A stretch of 32,866 nucleotides of DNA. Origin: an uncultured Desulfobulbaceae bacterium (lineage in GTDB: Bacteria; Desulfobacterota; Desulfobulbia; Desulfobulbales; Desulfocapsaceae). The translations under genes and the position numbers were made by a program. Below are positions 13,641-21,825 of this stretch, piece after piece; position 1 is the first letter of the stretch; each line of letters starts with the position of its first letter. The stretch lies in the NCBI GenBank assembly GCA_903887485.1, contig CAISPV010000026.1, positions 1 through 32,866 of the forward strand, read 5' to 3'. The notes below the pieces were generated by a model. It was not told the origin of the DNA. It made no database searches and saw nothing but the letters and a program-made list of their open reading frames with translations.

Positions 13641-15911
13641 CTATCGGTAATAGAGGTGAGGGCTGCCCATGGTCATGAGGGATTTGTAGAGGTTGCGTCT
13701 GAATTCTCGGCGATCCCATATTCCTTGAATGTGCCCGCGTTTGAGGGCGTTTCTGGCGGAATGGTAATCAGGGGGAATGTCAATTCCCGTGGTCTCGCGG
13801 ATGACTCGGTGACCGGCAAAGCCAATACGGCTGGAGCGGATAGCAAATTGATAGGGTGAGCAACCTAAGAAACTGGCAACGGGTCCGGCGTAGGAATTGT
13901 TGTCATAGACGACAATGTAGAGTCCACCCGCATCAATATATTCACGTACGGCCATGGTGCATTTGGGCATCTGGGTGACCCCCAGGGTTCCTTCCTGGAT
14001 ACGAATGCCGCCCGTGGTGTGGACATAGGAGATCAGTGGTCGTTTTTTACGCTTGGCCACGGCGCAGGCCTGAATGAATTTTTCCCCTTCTGCTGAGCCT
14101 ACCGTTCCGTTTCTGAAATCGGAGTAGAGCATACTTACGACAACCTGAATATCCATAATCCGGGCATGAAAGGTCATATTGCCGGCGTTACGTCCGGTCT
14201 TCTTTTTTGATGATTGTAACCGATCATCAAACCCGGTGTATCCCAGAGGATTGCCGGCAGTAATTTCAGTGTTGAAGATCCGGATAGAGTCAGGATCAAA
14301 GATGTTTTTCAGATACCACTTATGCTCCAGGGGGAAGTGGTGGCCGCAGGTTTCGCAGACCCCGGCAAATTCACCAAAAAGGTCTGGCACCCACAGATCC
14401 TTGCACCCATATTTTTCGCTATTGGGACAGGTAATGGTGCGATCCACATTGGCGAGCGGGCTGGTATAGGTGTCTGTCAGCTCCAGTGGATCCTGAATAT
14501 TGCCTGGAGTCGGGGTCCCGTCTGAGTGAGCAAGCTGGGGACGGATGCATTTTTTGTCTTTTTGCTGGGAAAAAAAATCAATGGCGCTGGTGATGGGTGA
14601 TGTGACCCGTTTAAGGATTACGGTTCCTTCTCCAGAGACATCTTTGAAAACCTTTTGCACCTGTTTCTGGTGATTTTTCAGGATATCATACCGCAGGGTA
14701 TAATAGACTTTTTCGGCCCCTTCCTGAAGTTCTCTGAGGAATTTCCCAGTAGGAGTGGGCAGGCCACTGAAACCCAACGTGGCCATTTCTCTATATTTTT
14801 TTGAGCGCCCGGCCAGCAGACGGGTGATTTCATCCTGATTAAGATCCCAGGAAACGTCAACCTGGAGTTCCTGGGCCTCGGTTTCTGCCTTCTTTCGTTT
14901 GATTTCATATGAGCGGAAGGCCCTGAAGCTTTTGGTACCCAGGACGACTTTATCAGTAGCTTGCATAACCTCCGCACGAAGCTGGGCAAAAAAGGCAAAA
15001 TCATCTCTTCTGGCGCCCAGTGGCGGTTCCTGGATGATATGATCGATGGTGCCAAAGGCAAGATTATCTGTTGCTGTCAATTTGAGCCGCTCGGCGCAGA
15101 CCTCAATGAGCTCTTTGGGCACCTTATTGCCTTCTTTCACCTTTCCCTCAATGGCTGCGGCCCCTTCTGGTGAGATGACTGAATAGTAGCCATGGGAACA
15201 CATCATCCGATAATCAGAGAGTCCGATGGCTTCAGCCCCTCCTGAACCACCCTCGGAGATCATGGAAACCATGGGAACCCGCAGTTTGGCCATAGCGTAG
15301 ATATTACGGGCGATCTGTTGCGCGGCCCCAGGGTATTCTTCCACCGGGAAGGAGCCAGGGGTAAAAACGTAGAAGTGGATAGGAATGCCTTCGGTCTCTG
15401 CGACCTTCATATAGCGAAGGGCTTTTTCGTTTCCTTCGGGTTTGCAGGAGCCGCCATTACGGAATTCCTCGCCATGGCCGGTTTCCTGACCAATGACCAT
15501 GACTGAGGCGGTGTAAGGTTTATTCTTGATGCGCCTGACGATGGTGGCCTTGGCGCAGACCATGGCCGGATCGATATTAGCATCACCCTCGCCTCCAAGT
15601 TCAGTATAGTCCTCATAGACGTTTTCGAGGATGTCTTTAAGGCTGAAACGCTGGATGCTGCGGACAATCCGTACTCGTTCCATCGGGGTAAGCTGCTCTT
15701 CGGCCCGCTCTTCGAGAAAACAGATGGATTCGTGCAGTCTGTGGATCTCGCTGGCAAATTGGTCTTCACTGTGATCATAAACCGTCTGCTTCAGCTTGTT
15801 GCAAGTCTCTTTAAAGCCGTCCAGGTTGCCCCAGTTGGAGTAGTCCTTGAGCTGAATCAGGTAGTTGATGCGTTCTTCGATTTTATGGAGCTGTTTAAGT
15901 AATGCGTTCAT
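13641..15911 (-). CDS. Fused acetyl-CoA carboxylase carboxyltransferase (AccA-AccD)
   Basis: This 756-residue protein joins both carboxyltransferase subunits. The N-terminal half is AccA-like: FPVEEYPGAAQQIARNIYAM, SEGGSGGAEAIG (residues 219-230) and YYSVISPEGAAAI. The C-terminal half is AccD-like: a four-Cys zinc site (C495, C503, C519, C522), then HTTGGIRIQEGTLGVTQMPK (631-650), the oxyanion-hole region. The enzyme moves the carboxyl group from carboxybiotin to acetyl-CoA, giving malonyl-CoA for fatty acid synthesis. In E. coli these are two genes; the A-then-D fusion is unusual. A biotin carboxylase gene lies upstream on the same strand, but no biotin carrier gene is in the window. Other acyl-CoA substrates cannot be excluded. 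Confidence 0.85.
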   Translation of the reverse strand: MNALLKQLHKIEERINYLIQLKDYSNWGNLDGFKETCNKLKQTVYDHSEDQFASEIHRLHESICFLEERAEEQLTPMERVRIVRSIQRFSLKDILENVYEDYTELGGEGDANIDPAMVCAKATIVRRIKNKPYTASVMVIGQETGHGEEFRNGGSCKPEGNEKALRYMKVAETEGIPIHFYVFTPGSFPVEEYPGAAQQIARNIYAMAKLRVPMVSMISEGGSGGAEAIGLSDYRMMCSHGYYSVISPEGAAAIEGKVKEGNKVPKELIEVCAERLKLTATDNLAFGTIDHIIQEPPLGARRDDFAFFAQLRAEVMQATDKVVLGTKSFRAFRSYEIKRKKAETEAQELQVDVSWDLNQDEITRLLAGRSKKYREMATLGFSGLPTPTGKFLRELQEGAEKVYYTLRYDILKNHQKQVQKVFKDVSGEGTVILKRVTSPITSAIDFFSQQKDKKCIRPQLAHSDGTPTPGNIQDPLELTDTYTSPLANVDRTITCPNSEKYGCKDLWVPDLFGEFAGVCETCGHHFPLEHKWYLKNIFDPDSIRIFNTEITAGNPLGYTGFDDRLQSSKKKTGRNAGNMTFHARIMDIQVVVSMLYSDFRNGTVGSAEGEKFIQACAVAKRKKRPLISYVHTTGGIRIQEGTLGVTQMPKCTMAVREYIDAGGLYIVVYDNNSYAGPVASFLGCSPYQFAIRSSRIGFAGHRVIRETTGIDIPPDYHSARNALKRGHIQGIWDRREFRRNLYKSLMTMGSPHLYYR

Positions 15912-15947
15912 AAAGAGAGTGCTGTTCCAGGTTGCAGGTGATTAGCT

Positions 15948-16005
15948 GCCGTTATGAAATAAACAGTGTTTTTTTTGCTTATTTTATAACGGCACCTTAT
16001 GCCGC
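15948..16005. repeat. Dispersed palindromic repeat, copy A
   Basis: GCCGTTATGAAATAA (15948-15962) and TTATTTTATAACGGC (15979-15993) are inverted with one wobble mismatch, followed by ACCTTATGCCGC. The outer word TAACGGC-x-C-x-TTATGCCG recurs at 16183-16200 and, in variant form, at 28071-28132. Confidence 0.55.
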
Positions 16006-16007
16006 TT

Positions 16008-16043
16008 CAAATAAACAGCCAATCTTTTTCGGCTGTTTATTTG
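16008..16043. repeat. Perfect 13-bp inverted repeat
   Basis: CAAATAAACAGCC (16008-16020) and GGCTGTTTATTTG (16031-16043) form a perfect stem with a 10-base loop. No T-run follows on the minus strand, so it is not a standard intrinsic terminator. Confidence 0.7.
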
Positions 16044-16164
16044 AGTGGCGCTTGGCAGATAACATACAACGGCGAGCTTTATACTATCATGTAGTTTTTG
16101 ATGAAAGTTATTTGAGTGGTGTCTGGCAGATATCTCATCAGGAGCTGTTATGAAAAACCCCTTA

Positions 16165-16200
16165 TCTTTCCGACCATCTCGTTACGGCTCTTTATGCCGG
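16165..16200. repeat. Dispersed repeat, copy B (half unit)
   Basis: About 33 bases, including CGACCATCTCGTTACGGCTC then TTTATGCC, match the reverse complement of 28071-28105 with about six differences. It is a half-palindrome of the same family as copies A and C. Confidence 0.5.
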
Positions 16201-16257
16201 CCACGGCATTTCAATGTTACGATTATTTTCAGAGTCTTTGTTTACCTGACCGATGGT

Positions 16258-17673
16258 TTAGAAGGTCAGCAGGCGGTCCAGGTTGTCTTTCAAATATTCC
16301 AGGTTGGTGACAATGGAGCCTCCGTGCGAGTCTTGACCGCGAATGAAGACTTCATCAATAAACTGTCCAGCCCGGTGCTTGGCTTCTTCCATGGAATCTC
16401 CCCATACCAGGGCCAGGGCCAGGTTGGGGTCATATTCACTGGGAATCCGGTATTCCCGGTCAGAAGGGACATGGGAATAGACGGTTGACCATTCGTGCTC
16501 AGGAAAATGGAAGTCGGTGATGGTGCCAATCCAGGGAGCAAAGCCGCGTCGGGTGTCTTCGGCGACAATACGCAGTTCAATGGACGCCCCTTTAAACTCG
16601 ATGGATTTCTGTTTGTAGCCAATCTTTTCACCCAGGCCCAGTCTGATCTGTTCACGAATCAGATTGGGGTGCTGATTGTCAAGATAGCTGATGCGGGCGG
16701 AGACATCATTTTCCACCTGGATCCGGGTGTTGACCTCCAGCAGATAGGGTTGGCCGGATCTGCTGACAATCCATTCCCACGTGCCAACGTTGTCATAACG
16801 GACATGGGCGGCCAGTTTCAGTGAATAGTCAACGATCTGTTCCAGTACCTTCTGTTCGTCAAAATCATAGGTGAAACAGGAACGATGAAACCCCGGCGCC
16901 GCTTCCACCCGTTTCTGACGGCCTGTTGACTGGATGGTGCAATTCCGGGAACCAAAGTGGATTCGTTCGCCATGGCGGGAACAGACCAGTTGTACCTCAA
17001 GATGGTTATAGTCACGCAGGCATTGTTCGATCAGGACGCCGCCGTCGCCGAACTGGCGTTTGGCATAGTTCTGGACCTGGCGATAGATGCGTCGGAACTG
17101 CTCGATTTCAGTGACCTCTTCAATGCCCATGCCGCCGCCGCCAGCTGCTGCCTTGACCAGGATGGAAGGGCCCTTGATATCCTGGGCCAGTTGATGGTCC
17201 ATGAGTCTCTGGGCGATCTCTTCTGCCTCCATCTCGTTGTAGATGGGGCTGTCGGTGCCAGGAATGGTGGGGATTCCCAGTTTGTTGGCGACCCGTTTGG
17301 TGTTGATTTTGTCGCCAAGGCTTTTGATGACCTCCCAGTTTGGCCCGATAAAGGTGAGGGGGCGGTCCCTGAGAGTTGCCCGTCTAGCAAAACGATAGTC
17401 TTCCGAGAAAAAACCATACCCTGGATGGATGGCGGTGCAATGGGTGTGATCGGCAACCGCGAAGATATCATTGGGTTCGGTGTAGCTGGTAATCCGCCAG
17501 GCGTTCTGATCGGCGCCGCTTATCCGGTTGTGCTGGACGTGCTCGGAGTCCTTGTCGGCGTCAGTATAGACCACTGTATATTCCAGACCCAGATCCTTGC
17601 AGGCATTCATGATGCGGATTGCGATTTCGCCTCGATTGGCAATGAGGACCTTTCCTTGCAAACTGTTACTCAT
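16258..17673 (-). CDS. accC: Biotin carboxylase subunit of acetyl-CoA carboxylase
   Basis: This 471-residue protein has the complete biotin carboxylase layout. The N-terminal domain has KVLIANRGEIAIRIMNACKD (8-27) and HPGYGFFSED (83-92). The ATP-grasp domain has the glycine-rich KAAAGGGGMGI (174-184). The active-site segment is GTWEW and then YLLEVNTRIQVEND, with the C-terminal domain carrying ELRIVAED. The Glu, Asn, Arg and Gln positions known from E. coli AccC are kept, while the usual VEH-P is VEND and FLSEN is FFSED, so this is a divergent member. It carboxylates the biotin of a carrier protein using ATP and bicarbonate. The fused carboxyltransferase lies 346 bases downstream on the same strand; the carrier protein is not in the window. 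Confidence 0.88.
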   Translation of the reverse strand: MSNSLQGKVLIANRGEIAIRIMNACKDLGLEYTVVYTDADKDSEHVQHNRISGADQNAWRITSYTEPNDIFAVADHTHCTAIHPGYGFFSEDYRFARRATLRDRPLTFIGPNWEVIKSLGDKINTKRVANKLGIPTIPGTDSPIYNEMEAEEIAQRLMDHQLAQDIKGPSILVKAAAGGGGMGIEEVTEIEQFRRIYRQVQNYAKRQFGDGGVLIEQCLRDYNHLEVQLVCSRHGERIHFGSRNCTIQSTGRQKRVEAAPGFHRSCFTYDFDEQKVLEQIVDYSLKLAAHVRYDNVGTWEWIVSRSGQPYLLEVNTRIQVENDVSARISYLDNQHPNLIREQIRLGLGEKIGYKQKSIEFKGASIELRIVAEDTRRGFAPWIGTITDFHFPEHEWSTVYSHVPSDREYRIPSEYDPNLALALVWGDSMEEAKHRAGQFIDEVFIRGQDSHGGSIVTNLEYLKDNLDRLLTF

Positions 17674-18012
17674 ATTGTCTTGATATTGTAATGGCTTAAT
17701 GGCGGCTCAGTCAGAATTGCTGATAGACACAGGTTGTGTCAGGGAAAATGATGAAATCATGACGACAACGTATTCTGACCCTATTTTTTTATTTTTACAA
17801 AAGAATAAACAGACCTTACTATAGTCATATCATGGCAATTAGAAAAGAAAAAATGTATTTTGCCGTGCGACCTTTTGCCATCACTGAAGGTTGTGGTGAT
17901 AATAAGAGTTGATGACAAAATTGCTTCTCTTTGATATCTCATTGAAATATACAAGGAGTTTTGAGTAAAAGGGCAAAAGAACTAATAACTGGAGAATGGC
18001 AATAGAAAAAAC
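17674..18012. other. Divergent intergenic region between accC and corC
   Basis: This 339-bp region separates leftward accC from rightward corC, so it should hold promoters for both. One rightward candidate is TTTACA (17794-17799), 17 bases, TACTAT (17817-17822). Just before corC, ATGGCAATAGAAAAAACATGA is a six-codon ORF (17996-18016) whose stop overlaps the corC ATG; it may be incidental. No hairpin terminator or riboswitch is apparent. Confidence 0.35.
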
Positions 18013-18888
18013 ATGAATAAGGAAAAATCATCTGAACAGCCTGAGGCTGTTGAATATAAAGGTGTCTTTAAACGTCTGGCCGCCTTGTTGCCTGGGCGAA
18101 CCCCGGATACCACCGAGTCCTTGGAGCAGGAGATTCAGGAACTGCTTGAGGATGGAGAAGAACAAGGGCTGATTACCAGTCTGGAAGAGAAAATGATTAA
18201 CTCCATCTTCGATTTTCGTGACACCATGGCCGGTGAGATCATGACCCCGGCCGTAGAGATTGAGGCGGCGGAAGAGTCCACCTCTCTTGCTGATCTGGTG
18301 GAACTGTTTATCAAAAAAGGATTTACCCGGGTGCCGGTGTACCGGGATACCCTGGACCGCATTGTCGGCATCCTCCATGTCAAGAACCTGTTGAAGATTT
18401 TTTCGCCGGCGTCTAAGAATATTCCGCTTTCAGAACTGTTGAACCCTCCCTATTTTATTGATGAAAAAAAACTGATTGTTGATCTGCTGGTGGAGTTTCA
18501 GAAACGTAAGATCCATATGGCTTTGGTAATTGATGAGTTTGGGTCCGTTCGCGGTCTGGTTACTATAGAGGATGTTTTAGAGGAAATCGTCGGCGAGATT
18601 GATGATGAATATGATGTTGATGATCACGATGAAATTCAGGAGGTTGATCAGGAAACAATACTGGTGCAGGCCAGGGTGGATATAGAAGAGGTTGAAGAAC
18701 GGTTTGGCGTGGAGATGCCGGATGGCCCTTACGAATCCGTGGGTGGGTTGGTGGTGCATCTTCTTGGCCGGCTGGCTGTGCCCGGAGATCAGGTGGATGT
18801 GGGCGGGTTGCGTTTTCTGGTGCAGACGGCGAGCAGGCGGCATATCAAGGTGGTGCGTATTACCCGGTTGATTGATGAAGGGGCGTGA
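18013..18888 (+). CDS. corC: CorC/TlyC-like CBS-domain protein
   Basis: This 291-residue cytosolic protein has a short acidic N-terminal region ending in GEIMTPAVEIEA, then two CBS domains (about residues 75-195; FTRVPVYRDTLDRIVGILHV and MALVIDEFGSVRGLVTIEDV, with VLEEIVGEIDDEY at the end). The C-terminal CorC_HlyC transporter-associated domain covers about 210-290 (FGVEMPDGPYESVGGLVVHL). This is the architecture of E. coli CorC/YbeX, linked to magnesium/cobalt efflux and ribosome function. As in E. coli (ybeX-lnt), it lies directly upstream of the lipoprotein acyltransferase gene and overlaps it. Confidence 0.88.
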   Translation: MNKEKSSEQPEAVEYKGVFKRLAALLPGRTPDTTESLEQEIQELLEDGEEQGLITSLEEKMINSIFDFRDTMAGEIMTPAVEIEAAEESTSLADLVELFIKKGFTRVPVYRDTLDRIVGILHVKNLLKIFSPASKNIPLSELLNPPYFIDEKKLIVDLLVEFQKRKIHMALVIDEFGSVRGLVTIEDVLEEIVGEIDDEYDVDDHDEIQEVDQETILVQARVDIEEVEERFGVEMPDGPYESVGGLVVHLLGRLAVPGDQVDVGGLRFLVQTASRRHIKVVRITRLIDEGA

Positions 18889-20509
18889 TTCCGGTGTGGT
18901 GATGACAACAGGCGCCGCTTTTGGGGTGCAAATGCTGACGGCGCTTCTAACCGTGGGCCTGCTCTGGCTGGCTTTTCCTGGCGGCGGCGGGATCTGGCCT
19001 CTGCTTTTTATCGCCCTTGTCCCTCTTTTATGGGCGGTTATTCAAACGAGAACGGTGCGGCAGGCGGCTATTTTCGGGGTGCTGACCGGTCTGTTCCATT
19101 TTCTGGTGCTGCTTTATTGGCTTGTCACTGTCCTGGGCCGTTACGGTGGCCTGCCACCTTTCTTGTCTATTCCGGCCCTCATGCTTCTTGCCCTGTATAT
19201 GAGTCTGTATATGGGCGTTTTTGCGCTGGTTGCCCGCTTGTTTTTCGTCAGGCTTCCTTGGCACATTGCCCTGTGGGTCATTCCCGCAGTATGGGTCGCA
19301 CTCGACTGGTGCCGCTCTTTTCTGTTTACTGGTTTTCCGTGGATGGATCCCGGGTATGCGCTGGCCAATGTACCCTGGCTGATCCAGTCGGCCGATCTGT
19401 GGGGTCATTATGGCCTGAGCTATTGCCTGGTTTTGATCAATACCCTGATGGCCATGTTGTTGCGGTCGGGTACTTGCAAAAGAGGGCAGCTTGCCTGGCT
19501 TGTCCCTGTTCTTCTGCTCTGCAGCGGTGTGGCGGTGTATTCATCCCTGCGCTGGCAGCAGATAGGGCGACAGATGCTGGTCAGTGAAACCATGCGTATT
19601 GGCGTGGTCCAAGGCAATATTGCGCAAGACCTGAAATGGTCTCCTGACTTGCAGAAGGAGACCCTGGCGAATTATATTGGTCAGAGTCGGGGGCTTATTG
19701 AGCGGAACCACCCCTTACTTGTTGTCTGGCCTGAAACAGCCTTGCCGTTTTATCCGGTTGCCCATCCTTTACTGCAATCCGTGCGCGATCTTGCGGTTCA
19801 GGGGCAGATATGCCTGCTCACAGGTGCCCCTTGGGTTGAACAGGATGGCGGTGCCGGCGACGGCCAGGAGCTGATGAGACGCTACTATAACAGTGCCCTT
19901 CTCTTTGATGCCAGTGGTCAGATCACGGACAAATACTCCAAGAGCCATCTGGTGCCGTTTGGCGAATATGTGCCCTTAAAAAATCTTCTGCCATTTCTGG
20001 CCCCGTTGGTGGAGGCCGTGGGAGACTTCAGGCCGGGTGTGATTCAGCACCCCTTGGCTTGTCAGAATGCCAGGATTGGGGTATTGATCTGTTTTGAATC
20101 CATTTTTCCGGAGATTGCCCGCAAATGGGTGGGAGTCAAGGCCAATGTCCTGGTGAATCTGACCAATGATGCCTGGTATGGCCGGTCCAGCGCCCCATAT
20201 CACAGCCTGGCCATGACGGTATTGCGAGCGGTTGAAACTCGGCGCAGTCTGGTGCGAGCGGCAAATACCGGTTTCTCTGGATTTGTTGATCCTCTGGGCC
20301 GGATGCGGATGGCATCTCCGCTGTTTGAACCCTGGGCTGAGAGTGCCGAGGTCGTTCTTATGGACGAAGAGACCTGGTTTGTGCGCTGGGGGTATCTGTT
20401 TTCGCCTTTGTGTCTGGGGGTGGTCATGGTCTTCTTGATCTGGATTGTTCTTCGCAATCCCCGATCGAGACATTTATCTGAATGGCGTCTTGATACGATA
20501 AATAATTAA
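18875..20509 (+). CDS. lnt: Apolipoprotein N-acyltransferase
   Basis: This 544-residue inner-membrane enzyme N-acylates the diacylglyceryl-cysteine of lipoproteins. About six hydrophobic helices fill the first 225 residues, followed by a periplasmic nitrilase-type domain and a last helix near the C-terminus (FSPLCLGVVMVFLIWIVL). The catalytic triad is visible: Glu in VVWPETALPF (about 287), Lys in YSKSHLVPFGEYVP (about 356) and Cys in VLICFESIFPE (about 406). The ATG at 18875 was chosen; it overlaps corC by 14 bases. A TTG one codon earlier or the ATG at 18902 are alternatives. corC-lnt is a conserved pair, and prfB follows after 39 bases. Confidence 0.92.
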   Translation: MKGRDSGVVMTTGAAFGVQMLTALLTVGLLWLAFPGGGGIWPLLFIALVPLLWAVIQTRTVRQAAIFGVLTGLFHFLVLLYWLVTVLGRYGGLPPFLSIPALMLLALYMSLYMGVFALVARLFFVRLPWHIALWVIPAVWVALDWCRSFLFTGFPWMDPGYALANVPWLIQSADLWGHYGLSYCLVLINTLMAMLLRSGTCKRGQLAWLVPVLLLCSGVAVYSSLRWQQIGRQMLVSETMRIGVVQGNIAQDLKWSPDLQKETLANYIGQSRGLIERNHPLLVVWPETALPFYPVAHPLLQSVRDLAVQGQICLLTGAPWVEQDGGAGDGQELMRRYYNSALLFDASGQITDKYSKSHLVPFGEYVPLKNLLPFLAPLVEAVGDFRPGVIQHPLACQNARIGVLICFESIFPEIARKWVGVKANVLVNLTNDAWYGRSSAPYHSLAMTVLRAVETRRSLVRAANTGFSGFVDPLGRMRMASPLFEPWAESAEVVLMDEETWFVRWGYLFSPLCLGVVMVFLIWIVLRNPRSRHLSEWRLDTINN

Positions 20510-20548
20510 AAATTTTAAATACTTATAATGTTTTTACAGGGAGTTGGT

Positions 20549-21659
20549 ATGTCAACAGAGACAGGCGCCGCAATATCCAGGCAAAGGCTGCAGGAACTCA
20601 AAAGGCGGATGCTGGCCTTGAAGGAGCATCTTTGACTTAGATCATAAAAAAGATGAACTGGAACGGCTGGAGCAGCAGACCCTGGCCCCGAATTTCTGGA
20701 ACGATGCCGATATTGCCAGAAAGGTGCATAAAGAGCATGGGCAGCTCCAGGAAATTGTCAAGGGCTGGGAAGGCAAATGGGAAGAGTTGGACGAGCTGGA
20801 GATGCTTCTGGAGCTGGCCACGGATGAGAATGACTCCGCTATGGAGCATGAGGTGGCCGCCAGTCTTGACCCGTTGCAGGAACGTATCGCCCTTGCGGAA
20901 GTCGAGTGTATGCTCAGTGGAGAGCATGATGCCAATAACGCGATCATGGATATCCATGCCGGCGCCGGCGGCACCGAGGCCCAGGATTGGGTGAGTATCC
21001 TTCTGCGCATGTATCTGCGCTGGGCTGAAATAAAAGGCTTTAAGGCGGATATCCTCGATTATCTGCCCGGTGATGAGGCCGGCGTCAAGAGTGTGACCAT
21101 CATGGTCACCGGGCATAATGCCTATGGGTATCTGCGTTCCGAGGTGGGGATTCACCGCCTGGTGCGCATCTCACCCTTTGACGCCAGTGGCCGGCGTCAC
21201 ACCTCTTTTTCTTCGGTCATGGTCATGCCTGAGCTGGATGATACTATTGAGGTGGATATCATCGATAAAGACCTGCGTATTGATACCTACCGGGCCAGCG
21301 GTTCCGGCGGGCAGCATATCAATAAAACCGATTCGGCCATTCGGATTACCCATCTGCCCACTGGCATTGTCGTCCAGTGTCAGAATGAGCGATCCCAGCA
21401 TCGAAACAAAGATACGGCCATGAAGATGTTGACCTCCCGTCTTTATGAATTGGGCCGGCAAAAACAGGCCGAGGCCAATGAAGATCTGCACGGCGATAAA
21501 AAAGGGATCTCCTGGGGCAGTCAGATCCGCTCCTATGTTCTGCAACCCTACCGTTTGATCAAGGATCACCGTACGGATATGGAGGTTGGTAATGTGGATG
21601 CGGTGCTTGATGGCAATCTGGATCCTTTTATCAAGGCCTATCTGCTGTGGGAAAAATGA
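20549..21659 (+). CDS. prfB: Peptide chain release factor 2, with programmed +1 frameshift
   Basis: The gene needs a frameshift: 20549-20632 encodes 28 residues ending KEHL, where an in-frame UGA (20633-20635) stops frame 0. Skipping T20633 gives L-D-L-D-H-K and continues to 21659, total 369 residues. The site is CTTTGAC with AAGGAG three bases before it, exactly the known RF2 autoregulation site: low RF2 slows termination at UGA and favours the shift. RF2 features are the SPF motif (RISPFDASGRRHTSF) for UGA/UAA reading and GSGGQHINKTDSAIR with the GGQ that triggers peptidyl-tRNA hydrolysis. An AGGGAGTTGGT ribosome binding site precedes the ATG. Confidence 0.95.
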
Positions 21660-21670
21660 TGGCGTCGCGC

Positions 21671-21772
21671 AAAGGCCCAAATACTTCGTTGCGCCGCATC
21701 CTTCGTCACTGCGGCGTACCCAACAGTACGCCTCATTCCTCGGGATGCGGCGCGCCTCGTCTTTGGGCCTTT
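21671..21772. repeat. 102-bp nested palindrome after prfB
   Basis: Three stems nest inside each other: AAAGGCCCAAA (21671-21681) with TTTGGGCCTTT (21762-21772); GCGCCGCATCC (21691-21701) with GGATGCGGCGC (21743-21753); GGCGTAC (21713-21719) with GTACGCC (21726-21732). All stems are perfect, separated by unpaired asymmetric loops. It may serve as a prfB terminator, but its size and symmetry resemble an extragenic palindromic repeat or small MITE. Confidence 0.7.
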
Positions 21773-21825
21773 TCGCTTAGCCATCTTATCGATGATTTTT
21801 TTACGAGAGCTTTTGGCTTGAACCC

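Larger units (their letters stand above)
15912..16257. other. Hairpin-rich spacer between accC and accAD
   Basis: This 346-bp region lacks a gene. It contains an interrupted palindrome (15948-15993), a perfect 13-bp hairpin (16008-16043), a 25-bp direct repeat with three mismatches (16037-16061 and 16108-16132) and a segment (16165-16199) homologous to a repeat after nadC. With accC and accAD on the same strand, the structures could reduce read-through or stabilise mRNA ends. Confidence 0.6.

Noticed and set aside
16957-17691. 244-codon plus-strand frame inside accC
   Set aside because: Antisense of a well-defined biotin carboxylase gene.
20549-20635. prfB considered a broken gene because of the early UGA
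   Set aside because: The stop lies in the canonical CTTTGAC frameshift site with an internal Shine-Dalgarno, so it is regulation, not damage.
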